Source: Pelomyxa schiedti (Eukaryota; Evosea; Pelobiontida; Pelomyxidae). Taken from it: a stretch of 64,000 nt of DNA. Positions within the stretch are counted from its first letter, which is position 1. Every line of letters begins with the position of its first letter. Made by a program: the position numbers and the translations under genes. The notes beneath the pieces are model-generated. The model saw nothing but the letters and a program-made list of their open reading frames with translations. It ran no database searches and had not been told where the DNA came from. The stretch covers positions 108,811 to 172,810 of the forward strand of contig JAHLWZ010000016.1 of NCBI GenBank assembly GCA_020536535.1, written 5' to 3'. This document shows positions 48,565 through 60,673 of this stretch, piece by piece.

Positions 48565-51500
48565 ATGGCGTCAGACCACCCTTACCTTCAGTACGTTCCC
48601 GAACGAGTTTGTGGCATTGTGTCGAGCACGAATGCCATGTGGACCTTCGCCCCCTCTGCGATCTCAAATTCGTCGACGCCATCTTCTGAGGCGAGCACGG
48701 TGACGGCTTCTGCTGCTTCTTCTTCTTCGTCGTCGTCGTCGTCGGGAAGTGCCAGGGAGGCCAAGTTGGTTGCCGTGACTGGTGGCGTGGATAGAATCTT
48801 TGCTTGGAACATGAGAACCTCGTCAATGGTTTTTTTCCCCGGCTGTGCTGTATATATACATATATTATTTAGAGTGTCGGTTTTTTACTATACCTTTAGG
48901 TTGTTTGTTTGTTGGCTGGTTTGTCTTTTTTTTTCCCCCCCCCTTGTTCTTTAACCGACTTCAAGGAACTGGCTGTGTCTGACCCAGAATGCCAGTCTGA
49001 AATGACTGTCGTTTGTGCATTAAATCGCAATGACATTCCTGAGGCGATGATGGCAAGTATTGTTTCAGTTGCTTCGGGGTTTGCCTCCATACAGTACAGG
49101 CCTGTCTAAAGAATCACTTTGTTAGGCATGCTGATGGTAGTGTCCGATTGTGGAACTTGGCAGCAGGTGCCGTTGTTGTCACCTTTCATGGTCATAGGAA
49201 GGCTGTTTCTGCTATAGCTTTCAATGGGTATTGCCCACTACTCCATACCACACTTTTACTGATACATGTGTCAAAGTACTGGTGTTATGATTGCATCAGG
49301 TGGCAAGGATAAAGAAATAGTTGTTTGGGATGTTACAACTGAACGTGGTTTGTACAGGTATGTGAGCTCTGCCCGTTCCAAGTGTAACAAGATACAGGCT
49401 CCGTGGCCATACAAATGCAATAACTTGTCTTGCATTTCTTGATGCACATAATATGCTAGTTTCAGCATCCAAAGATAAATTCGTTTGCATATGGGACCTG
49501 AAAACACAGCATTGCGTTCAAACAATAGTTGGGAGTGCAGGGGAAGTATGGTCACTAGCACTCAACCCAACCCAAACGAGATTAGTCACTGGGAGTGTGG
49601 ACAATAGGTTGCGCGTATTCAGAATTAAACGCCCAGATGAAGAATATGAACCTACTACAAAGACTGGTGATGAGGTTCCATCCCAACAATTTTTTTTTTG
49701 GTTGATGGCCATTCTAGTTCAATGTAGCTACATTTTTGGGGGAGTTCGTAACACAGTCTCCTAAAGTTTCTAGTATAATATTCAGTCCAAATGGCAATCT
49801 TCTCTGCTATGTTGTGGACACCAATAACGTTTGTCTTGCCAAAGTACTTCCCATTCTCTTCAACCCAAGAGATCAACAAAAAGTAGATTAATACTGAAGC
49901 AGAAGAAGTTCATGAACGTAAACGCAAAGCTGACAAGTAGTTACCGTGTTAGTGAGTGTATTTATTTACTTACGTCAAAAAGAGCTGCACAAAAAGATGC
50001 CTCCTCCAAGAAACCAAAAACTACCGCATCCATGAAGAAAGAAGAGATAAAAGAAGATGAAGAGGAGCATTTGAAGTTGGAACCTGTTGACCCAGATCCC
50101 GACAATGGTTACAAATTTCTTCCCGAAAATGCTCTAATAACCTTAGAAAATATTGTTCAAGAGGAAATCCAACCTTTAACTTCATTGAAATCTGCTGTAA
50201 AAGTTGTCTCCGTAGCTTTTTCTCCTGATTCTGAAAATGTTTGCTTCCTCCAGTTTTTTGTTGTCTGAATCACCCAGATCTTGGTTTCACTTATCACCAA
50301 TACCCTGGAGTCGTATAACATTACCACTTCATCAAATACGACCAAAGTATCTCTTAGTTATCATCTTAATCAACATGGTCATCATACTGACATCCGAGCA
50401 ATATCCTTGTCAAGTGATGATTCCATGGTAGCCAGTGGCTCTGGAAGTATATTTGCCTTCAATCCACTTCCACTTACCTCTTCCAGCTGAACTGAAAATC
50501 TGGAATCCCAAGAGCGGAATGTGCACAGGAACTATGAGCTCTGGGTACTGTTTATGTCTGTTGTTTGTCCCTGGGAATCGACATGTAAGAACTTTATTTT
50601 GTAGATAAATTAAAAATAAGAATAGAAAACCCAATACAACAGGTTGTTCTTGGTACCAAAACAGGAACTCTGGAGTTATATGAATTAGGTTCTGCATCAT
50701 GCCTAGAATCGATTCCAGCCCACCAAGGTACCTGCTTCCTCCTATCGAAGTTGATACCAAAATATATCTAGGCCCGATATGGAGTATGGCTATGCGGCCT
50801 GATAAATCTGGAATAGCCACAGGCTCAGCAGATCACAGTGTTAAATTTTGGAATTTTGACCTGATTGAAGATTCTGCCTATTCAACAGTTCTGCACTTAT
50901 TTTTTGTATTTTCTTCTTATTGCACTGGAAGGGTTCGAAGAGACTCTCACTAAAGGAAGACAGTACACTACCTTTGTCAGATGACGTCCTTGTTGTCAAG
51001 TAGTTTGTCGGTGATTGCTACCTCCTGTCTTATATATTTCAAAGGTTCAGTCCTAACGGCAAATTGATAGCTTTCGCTCTTCTTGACAGTACTATACGAG
51101 TGTATCATGCAGATACCTTGAACTTTTATCTCTCTCTTTACGGACATGCTGTGAGTTATTTTTTTTTTTTTTTTTTTTGTATTGTTTACCAATGCTATTA
51201 GCTCCCTGTCATGGGGATGGACATCAGTGAAGAGGGGCTTTTACTTGTCAGTGGATCGGCAGACAAAAACATTAAAATATGGGGTTTGTGATCACTAATT
51301 CCCGTAATATGAATTTAATTATTCTCATAATAGGGTTGGACTTTGGAAACTGCCATAAATCCATATTTGCACACAATGACAGCATCATGCAAGTTGCATT
51401 TGTGCCAATGACCCATTACTTCTTCACAGCAAGTAAAGACAGAACAATAAAGTACTGGGATGCAGATAAGGTAATATTATTTTCTCTGGGTTTTTATGAA

Positions 51501-52758
51501 ATTCCTTTAGCACGATGAGATACAGACACTCAAGGGGCACAAAGGAGAAATTTGGTGCATGGCCGTTTCCAGCAAAGGTGACTTCTTTGTAACTGGGAGC
51601 CACGATAAATCAGTGAGGGTTTGGGCCCGGAGTGAGCAACAGGTTTTTCCTCATTTTTTTGGTTCATTTACTTACCATTGTAGATTTTCAGACACGAAGC
51701 AGAGGAGGCACGGCTTGAGGAAGAGTTTGACAGTGTACTTGAGGATAAGGAGGCTTTCATTGCTAGGCATGATCCAAATGCAAGTTTCGGCTTTTTTTCT
51801 CCCCCTTCTCAACTTGCCCCAATTGTCACAGAGACCTGAAGTTGAAGCCCCCCAGCAAAAAACACTATCTACCATACGCTCAGGGGAGGTACTTCTGGAG
51901 GCGTTAGAAATCGCTCTGGAAGACAAGCGGAAGAAAGAAGTCTACAAGAAAGCCCTTGACCAGTTCGAGCAGCAGCAAGCGGGTTGGGAGAGCCTCCACC
52001 CCCAAAGCAAAGCAGCCCCAACGCCACTGGACCCGCCCCCTCCCCCTCCAGAGGACATTATCCTGCAGGGACAGACGGCACAGGCCTTTGTGCTCAAGAG
52101 GCTGTCGGCTATACCTCCCTCGCACGTGGAGCAGTCTGTGTTGTTGCTTTCGTTCCACCATGTGAAGCTTATGTTGGAGTACCTTGAGGACTGGATCAGA
52201 CAGGTTTTTTTTTTAATTCCCTTTTGCAAAAGTTAGCTGATTCCTCTCCCTCTCACTTTTTTGTGTGCCTGTATAGGGGAAGAATGTGGAGGTTTGCTGT
52301 CATGCCCTCACTATCATACTTAGAATACACATGGCACAAATTCAATTCCACAAAGAACTCGTTCCCGTACTGAAGTCTATCAGGGAGCACGCAAGTAAAC
52401 ACATTTCTTGTAGAAAGGCAAGCAGCCCCTTTGTTAACAAGCTGATTTGGCTTACTGTCAAACTCCGTTTTTATTTCTTAAAACAAACCCACAGGATGTA
52501 ATGGGCTTCAACCTTGCTGCACTGCGCTATTTCCAACGAGACCTGGAACAGTCATTCAACATATCTTTCTTTGAGGAAGTTCTTCCAGAAATACATGAAG
52601 TGCAAACCAAGAAATACATGCAACAGGTTGCAAGGCAACATGGCATTCTTGAACGGCCCAAGAAGAGAGTAAGCAAAAGGATGAAAGACAAGCCCACAGA
52701 TGATTTACCCACAACCCCAGCACCGGTACCAACAATAATAACTGAAAAAATGGAGTGA
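48565..52758 (+). CDS. WDR3: WDR3/UTP12 (Dip2), WD40 protein of the SSU processome
   Basis: A UTP-B component needed for 18S rRNA processing. The start gives [20 protein letters not shown], a Ser-rich loop, then WD repeats: [96 protein letters not shown]; a Lys/Glu-rich linker; a second propeller with [42 protein letters not shown] and [16 protein letters not shown]. The Utp12 domain follows: [50 protein letters not shown], then [20 protein letters not shown], the WDR3 C-terminal motif. Tandem propellers plus Utp12 is the standard layout. More than twenty introns. Confidence 0.93.
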
Positions 52759-52901
52759 GCAGTGATGAAGGGAAAATAAGGAATACTTTGGTCTTCTTTC
52801 TTGTTATTCCTTTGAGGTTGTTACGTTTACTGTGTGTAGGTCAATTTGATGTTCACTCGTGAAAGTCACGGGATATTGCTCTTGCTGGTGGGAACTTCGG
52901 G

Positions 52902-54993
52902 TTAAACTGGGTGATTGAGGCTGAGACATACCACGGGACTGGGGGCACCAGATGGAGGCACTTGGACAGTCACCAGAAGATTCCCATCAGTGGGTCGGGC
53001 AATGAGAAAGCTTTTGTCCTTCAATTTTGGAGACTGGAGAATATTCTCTCTGGTTACGTAAGCATATCTAATGTAATTGTTAGCTTGGATTACCTCAAAC
53101 AACTAGAGCAACCTCATCGTGTTAGGATCTGCAAGGAAAGCCTGTAAATTCTGATGCAGGTTGGTGAGTTGGGTATCTAACTCGGCTTCCTGTGCCTTGA
53201 GGTCATCTATTTCTCTCTTAATTTGGGGTATTTGCTCCCCAGTAGTGGGGTCAGGTGATATTTTTACAGAGCTATTGAAAGGTAGATAAGTGGTAAAGCG
53301 CATCACTTGTCAGTACCAGTGCACATGATTCTTGAAATTCTTTTCCAGCATCCCAAGCCCTTCTAGCACATTAGTGATGTCATATATCCTCCGCTTTTGA
53401 ACACCCAGTGCCGCTGCTGCCTGATTTAGTTCAACAAATCCTGTAGGAGAAAGCTTCATCTGTTCAAGAAATTGCTGCGTTAGAACCACCAAGCTGCTCT
53501 CCCGAGTTTTTGTCCCTGATTGTCTTTTTGTGCGAATTCGTTTCCGTGGTTGGGAATGACTGTCAGTTGTTGGGTCCAAATTTTCTTGTGACGGGGACGT
53601 GACACTAGTGGAAGTTTGACTTGATGGTTGCTCTATGGTATTTGGGGAGCTAGAAATAGTTGAACCTGAAGACTGGGATTGAGAAGGTGTATGTTGTACT
53701 TGGGGAAAAATTTCAGGTGACATTGTACTGCTTGAAAAGTCGTGCCCGGATTGTGTAGAGATCTCTTGGTTTCCGCGTTCTTCAAGTTGTGGTGCGGCCT
53801 CCAACCCTTTGCTGCCATTTGTAGTTCCTTGTCTATCCAGGGGTGATTCTAGAGGCTGTATTGGTAGGGCCTCTACGTCTACATTTTTGGTGTCTAATGG
53901 CTCCTTGCCGTCGACGACAACACAAACACAGGGGTGGGATCTCTGCGTTTGCGTTTTGGTGTTCGGTAATTGCTGTGATGTATCACTGCAATGAGGTGGC
54001 ACACAATGTGACAAAGCAGATGGATCCTGAGACTGAATGGCTTGTGACGTTTGATTTTGCATCTCATGTCCGCTACTTACAGCAAGATGAGGTGACAGTA
54101 AAGCAGTTGGTTCTTGTTCAAGTGGTTGCGTATTTGGGGGTGTGTTTCCCAGTGGGTCTGTGAATGGTTTATGGAGGTGAATTGGGAGTGGTTTAATTGG
54201 AAATGGAACAGAAGAGCCTTCCGTGATTTGTGCCAATGATCGGTCAGATAGCCTTGGCTCCCGTGCGATTGGTTGTAATGGAGTTCTTACACGAAAAAAT
54301 TAGTATGGAGGCCTTCCTGTTTGTGCGCTGTTGTGGCAAGTTGTGTTGGTAGTATTAAGGGACTCCTTACCGTCTTTGATTTAAAGAGTCCTGACACATA
54401 GCTGGGTGTGGTAAGAATTCCATCTGTTCCTTCAGCTTTACTACCACTTCCCTTGGTAGAGGGGGCCCAGCTGGCAAGGTCCTTGACGAGTTGTATTCAG
54501 ATGTGAGAGATTGTATTGCCCGTGCATAGTTGTTGCGTTTTCTTTTGGGCGCTGGTTGCAAAACAACTGTGTCCCCAGGAGACGCGTTCTGATTTTGACT
54601 TATTTGCTGTGGCTGGCAGTGTCTGGATTCTGTAACCTTTTCGAGCTGGTCTGGCTGTGGGGCTTGATCTTGTATATTGTGGTGTTTCATATGCATTTTG
54701 ATTTGCTTTTGGAGTTGTGTTCTCTGCTCTGTGTCGAGAACTTCAGTGACAGCCCGCTCCCCTTTAGGTCTCCCCGGCTTGCGTGGCAAAAGTTGCACAG
54801 GAGGGCTCTCATTAACATTCACCACAACACCCAGAGGTTGACGAGAGGATAGAAAGTAACTGGGCTTTAACGCCTGTTGGTTGTCCGCACAGGAAACACG
54901 TGGATTTTCCATTGCTGAGTTGTGTGGAGGTGGTGGGCACACGGTAGTAGGAAGGACAGCCGGAGGAAAAGTTTTTTTTCTTCTCGACGTCAT
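52902..54993 (-). CDS. E2F-family transcription factor with long N-terminal extension
   Basis: A cell-cycle transcription regulator that dimerises with DP. The start at 54993 opens a 300-400-residue Pro/Gln/Ser-rich region with an AT-hook-like [13 protein letters not shown] and a basic KRKRNN. The winged helix follows: [40 protein letters not shown] and [20 protein letters not shown]. The next exons give a coiled coil ([20 protein letters not shown]) and the marked-box part [20 protein letters not shown] with [14 protein letters not shown]. The [12 protein letters not shown] motif is diagnostic. The protein ends about 20 residues after the marked box, so no C-terminal RB-binding activation segment is visible. 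A single winged helix excludes the E2F7/8 class. Confidence 0.87.
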
Positions 54994-55011
54994 CGAATAA
55001 CAGCAGGTTTA

Positions 55012-55391
55012 TTACGGCGTTCCCCCAATCTTGATGAGTTTGTTTGTGGTAATACCTTCACACATCACTGGAAATCCAGTCCCTGGTTTGACACCTTGAC
55101 GCAGGGAATTAAGGATGTCACTTGCCTCCTGGAAAGTTCCCCAGGTTCAGAAGAAAGTGGAAATTCTTGATCCTAGCGAAAATTGTTCTATTTGCGCCTG
55201 GCACCAGTTGGTCCTCCAGTTGAAGTTTTCCATCAGAAGCTCAGCTTCTCCAGGATCTGTTTGGTTTTGAAAAACTTAGTTTTTGGGAATCGGGTAACCA
55301 TCATCACACCCGAACCATAATTGTAGAGCTGGGTGCTAGTCAACGACGGGTTATAAAGTTGGGGCTTCCCTCCTTTTGTTTGTTGTTCCAT
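55012..55391 (-). CDS. Small unknown protein of about 100 residues, spliced
   Basis: The ATG at 55391 gives MEQQTKGGKPQLYNPSLTST and QLYNYGS. A GTGTGA...CTAAG intron then joins, in phase, to VFQNQTDPGEAELLMENFNW and RTNWCQAQIEQFSLGS. A further junction leads to EASDILNSLRQGVKPGTGFP and VMCEGITTNKLIKIGGTP, with stop TAA at 55012-55014. The reading is continuous through the first join and looks protein-like, but I recognise no family. It lies immediately upstream of E2F on the same strand, 18 nt from the E2F start, so the E2F promoter must overlap its 3' end. Confidence 0.55.
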
Positions 55392-55454
55392 TGTGCCACT
55401 GTTTTTTGTGTGGTTTAGGGGTGATGTTTCTTTACTTATAATATGCAGTGCAAC

Positions 55455-58400
55455 GTTATGAAAAAATAAGAAGAATTGGAAAAGGGAGCTTTGGGACTGT
55501 TTATTTGTACCTGGATACTCAGCACCCTCAATGTAACTTTTCTTTTTGACGTCTCTCTAAGCCTATATCAATTCTAACACTCCATATACTTACTGAGCAC
55601 AGATGCAAAAATCAAGTCCTATATGGGATGTGGCGCTGAGAGTGGGCCACCACCTATGAGTAGCAGTGGTGCCTATGTAGTAGTGAAAGAGATTGACATG
55701 AGTGGGTTGAGTGCTAAAGAGCGCAGCGATGTAAGGAATGAGGCTACTGTGCTACGCCAACTCTCTCACCCCAATATCATTAAATACCATGCATTCTTTG
55801 AGGTGATTTTCCTTTCCTGTTTTCTATTACTGCCCTTTTCCAGGAAAATCACACCATGTACATAGTAATGGACTATGCCGATGGTGGGGACTTGTTTCAA
55901 CTCATCAAACAGCGAAATGGAGCTTACTTTACAGAAGAGGTCCCAATATTCTCACTTTTTGTTCGTCCTCTAAGGTCCATTAGGAAATTTTGGATTGGTT
56001 TGTACAAATGTGTTTGGCTTTGAAGCATGTACATGACAAGAGAATTTTGCATAGAGATTTGAAAACACAAAAGTACACTCCACTTGCTCGTTTCGGATTG
56101 TTGACCCAATTTCAGTGTTTTCTTGACACGTTCAAAATTGGTTAAACTTGGAGGTTTAACACCATCCTTTTTTTTTATTTATTGATTCCTTAAAGATTTT
56201 GGCATTGCTAGAATTCTCAAGTCAACTATGGATTGTGCAAAGACTGCTATTGGTACCCCAGGACTGGCAATAATACCTAACTTCATTAGGAACACCCTAC
56301 TACTTATCTCCAGAAATTTGCGAAGATAAACCGTATGCAGTTTTTGTTATGTGGGTCTAGTTTTAATAGCCCCAAGGTATAATCACAAAAGTGACGTTTG
56401 GAGTCTTGGTGCGCAATTCCTCCCTTTTTTCCCCTTTAATTTTGGTAGGATGTGTACTGTATGAGATGTGCACTCTCAAACACGCTTTTGATGCACAGAA
56501 TATGAGAATGCTCATTGTGAAAATATTGAGGGGGTCCTATCCCCCCATTCCAACGTATGGCGAGGAGACCCTCACCAACACTAAATTCAGTGCAGAAATT
56601 ATAGTAAAGATCTAAGAGAATTGGTGTCGTGCATGCTTAAGAGATCACCTTCACAAAGACCCAGTGTCAATGCTATCCTTTCCAAAGATTTCATCAAAAA
56701 CAGAATATCACATTTTCTCTCCCAAACCACCATCATTCGTGAATTTGGCAGGGGAAGAGAAGGAAATTCGGCACCTGATCCTAGTAAACCAAAAGCTCCC
56801 TCGTTTTCAGTGTGCAGTCTCCTCACAGAATCTGAACTAACTCTCTTTTTTTCTAAAGGTTTCAAAGCCTCTTGAAAAAGTATTTTACTGGAAAAACCAC
56901 GTTTTGTTTTATACTGACATCCTTTTTCCTCCCACAGCAACCTACATCCATATCACATGCATCATACGCACACCAGCATCAGACATCACCACGCCAGCAT
57001 CCTCCAGTTGTGAGTTCAGCATCACCACGCCAGCTCCCTCCACCCATTGCATCACCCCCGCGGCTTGGCCCAACACCAACTCAAGAACCTCGTCCTCTTC
57101 AACACATGTCATCACTGACACCAACTGTAAATAGTCACATTGAAGCACCTGAACTCAAGTTGTTGGATCTTGAAAGGAAAAAGAGAGACAGAGAGGTTTG
57201 ACTGAAATATTATGTTACTTAACGTGATTTAAGGAGAGAGAGATTTTGAAACCGGATATCACAAAAGAATCAGCTCGTGACCCTGCTGTTGTTAAAGAGC
57301 CAACTCGTGACCCTCCTGCAAAGCGGGAAAGTATTAAATCCGATAGTGAGAGGTTGGAACCATACTTCCTGAAAATCTGTTGAATAATAAGCCATTACAG
57401 GTTAGAACTTGAGAGGAAGAAGAAAAGGTAGTCTTCTTTTTTTTGGTAAACCAATTTACCCAGATATCTCAGTGAAGAGCAAACAAGACTAAGCTACCTC
57501 CAAATGCAAAGTGAAGCCAATAGAATGAAAAATGCACGTGCGTTTATTTTCCTATTCCCCAATAATCTGGAATGTTCAGATAGAGGGCCTGTTTTACGAC
57601 TCACATAGATCTCATGTTTCATCTGTGACTAATGATGCAAGCACCGAAGTCGAACTAAAAAGGAGAGAAACGGACCTTGCACAAGTTACTCACGAAAATG
57701 CTTTGATAAATAGAAAGATTACGGAGAGAGTAAAAAAATCGGTAATAACTACGGGTGAGGAAAAACAATAACAGGCTATAGGGGAATGATCAAGGAGTGC
57801 AAGTGAGATTTGCAGAGCCTCAATTTATTATTTCCCCTCAGCAACAAATCAACCCACCAATATCTCCACCGTAAGAAAGCAAAGTGAAAACCGCCATAAT
57901 AACGAAAATTCAGATTAGATTTACCTCCTAAGACCACAGTACACCGTCAAGGCCCTTCCCAAGTAGAACACAGGAGAAGACCAGACACAGAGCACCAAGA
58001 TTCAGCTCTTATGCCGCAATCTCGAGCGCCGACAAATATACTCAGTCAACCACAAAGTCACCATCAATCTGAGGCTAAGAGAAAACTGGAAGAAGAAAGA
58101 TTAGAAGCATTGGCCCGAGCAAGGAAAGAAAACTACGCAGAGCGACTTGCCTTAGCCGCTAAAAACAAACCTGAACTCATTGGAGCCCCTTCGAGCGAAA
58201 CAGCAGAGCCAACACACACCTCTTCAAACACTCCAGCATTACTATTGTCCAGGCAGCAACAACAAATTCTATCTCAAAGCCCTTCACATCACCCAGAAGG
58301 GGTTCCTGTGCTCGAGGTTCATGCCACACTTCAACAGGAGCACCCACGCACTATACACAAGTTAGCTCTACTACCTTGCTGTGTTTGCTCAAATGTAAAA

Positions 58401-60251
58401 TAGGAGCGATCCTGTTAGACAGAAACCCCGATTGTCATTGGTAGGCAAAAGGTTCCGAGCACAATACTAACACCTTGTGCACATTACTAGGACTCCCAAC
58501 GGGATGCTCGAAACTCTGAACAATCGCATGATCTGCCTCCTGATTTGCGAAAAGCACAGGAAGACAAAAAAGTTATTAAAATGCAAGCAGATGAAGCTCA
58601 CAAGTACCCTTTCTCCTAACGTTTGGTTCCTGTCCAACTCAGTTAAGAGCTCATCTGCAAAGAATTAAAGAGGCCAGAGCTCGGGGCAGTGGCTTGGATG
58701 TCAAAAAGCTTCACACACAATCAACTATTAACGCTGATACACCACTCACACAGCCAACAGACTCGATTACCAAATTACCTCCAAACGTTCAGACACCAAC
58801 CGATTTCAAGGTAGAAACACCTTCGAATCGTCCAACAGAACCAGTTACTGCAGTTTCTAGCCCAGCCAAACACACACCAAAAAAGCTTCACAGAGGTATG
58901 TCACATTCCAATCTTCTTCAACTAATTAATACTCAATAGAAGACATTGTTTTCGAAATTTTTGAGCCGAAGAACCCAAGGCCTCCCCCACAAGTTACCAA
59001 CAATTCACACTCACAACCTCATGATGTAAAACTGTGTGTATTGCTTGTTCTCCATTGTTACCAATTCCCATACTTGCTAGAATCAATCAACCAGTCAGTT
59101 CTGGTTTGGACATCGATAACACACCAGCAAAATCTGTATCACCACTTCTAGAAAACCATCTCCCAGCCCCTTCACCTGTTCAACAAACACAGCCACAACC
59201 ACAACCACAGCCACAACCACAACCACAGCCACAACCACAACCACCAACACAAACACCACAACTGCCATCATCATTACAACCCCAGCAAGTCGACCCACAG
59301 ATATCTATCGATCAAGCACAAATAACCCCACAAAATTCGTTGCTTGTAAATGAAAACGAGGCACAGGATGAAGCAGAAGACTCCTATGACAAGGATATAC
59401 AAGATCTTATTCAAGAATGCCATGCAGCCCTGCTGATTACCGACACAGAGTCTCCGTGGACGCCGAGGCCCGCCACCGCCACCGCCACCGCCAGCACCCT
59501 GCCCAGTGGAATAGTCGTAGAGGGTGTAACAGAGAAAGATACAATGGCCTACCGCATTGAAATGCTCCGAATGCAACTCGAGGATTCCATGGGATTTGAT
59601 GAGTTTATCAGGGCCTACCAACTCATCAAAGCCGGCAGCGGAGGCGAAGACTCCTCCATCAATAACCCGCCCCCACCCACAATGGAACCGCCGCCGCCGC
59701 CGTCCGGCTCGGATATAACCAAACCCAACACAACGGCGCCAAGCAATCCCGCTTCTTCCAACAGTGACAACAACCCCGGAACAAACACAACGACAGCAGC
59801 CATAACTTCTTCTTCATCTTCATCTTCACCACCTCAGCCAGCACACTCAATGTCGGTAAGCACTACTGGAAGCAACAACACATCACCTTCTCTTTCTCCA
59901 CAAGCAACAACAGTCAATGTTGGAGAGGAATGGGACCCCCCCACAATTGAGAAGCTCATCCACCTCATTCACTGTGAGTCCGCTCTATTTGACAACTATT
60001 GAACACCGTCTCATCATGATTGAATGGATGCACACCCCACCACAGCACGGAATCGCAGAGACTCAGCAGATAGGAGATTGTCCAAAAAGATAGCACGGCC
60101 GGCAGAGGAGAATGAACTTTCAACAATTGTGTCGTTCTCTTCTGATCTGGTTTCGGATATCGGGACTAAGAGGGAACGCTTTGCACTTCAGATCTGTGGA
60201 TCTGCGTTTCGTGCGAGTTTGGTGGTTGTGAGGTTTTTTCTTTATTTTTAG
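55455..60251 (+). CDS. NEK-family serine/threonine kinase, NEK1-like
   Basis: NEK kinases act in mitosis and at cilia or centrosomes. After an AG at about 55455 the kinase begins [19 protein letters not shown]; the initiator exon upstream is not found. It continues [69 protein letters not shown] (HRDLK), [12 protein letters not shown] (DFG), [38 protein letters not shown] and [17 protein letters not shown] long tail of about 800 residues follows: Pro/His/Ser-rich, basic coiled-coil pieces ([17 protein letters not shown]), a Gln-Pro repeat at 59180-59260, then [20 protein letters not shown], the C-terminal NEK1 motif. The last exon probably starts near 60047 and ends at 60249-60251. Confidence 0.85.
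59185..59252 (+). repeat. Gln-Pro coding microsatellite in the NEK tail
   Basis: CAACCACAACCACAG-type hexamer units repeat about ten times and encode alternating Gln-Pro. It is inside the long disordered tail of the NEK kinase and probably length-variable. Confidence 0.7.
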
Positions 60252-60673
60252 GCTAAACCAATTGGGACGTTGATTTTACCACGGCAGGAATGGACTTAGG
60301 CTAAAAATACAAAAAACCTCACAAGAGGTTATTGTTCTGCACAACTTCAACAAACAACACACAAAACAAAAAGAATTAAACGCTGCCGCGATCGGCAACG
60401 CCGTGAGCGACAAGGCCGGTATAAACAGGAAGAGACCTTAGCAACGACAACGTTTAAGATCTAGTTTTTGAAGCGATAGTGATGCCGAACTCCCATGCTC
60501 TTTTTACGCACCACGGTGGTGGTGGTGTTTGTTGCGTTCTATTGGCGTTACTCGTAGGAGGTAGCTTTTTTTTTACTTTCCCCATTATGTGCAACCGGAG
60601 TTAACTTTTTTTTTTTTTTTTCTCCCCTCCCTAGTATCGATGTCTTCCAAAGGTTTGATCCTCTTATAATCTT
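60252..60673. other. Intergenic region upstream of the Ser-repeat surface protein
   Basis: A/T-rich, with T runs at 60567-60574 and 60606-60620 followed by CTAG, which could be a 5' UTR intron acceptor. No coding sequence is supported. Confidence 0.45.
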
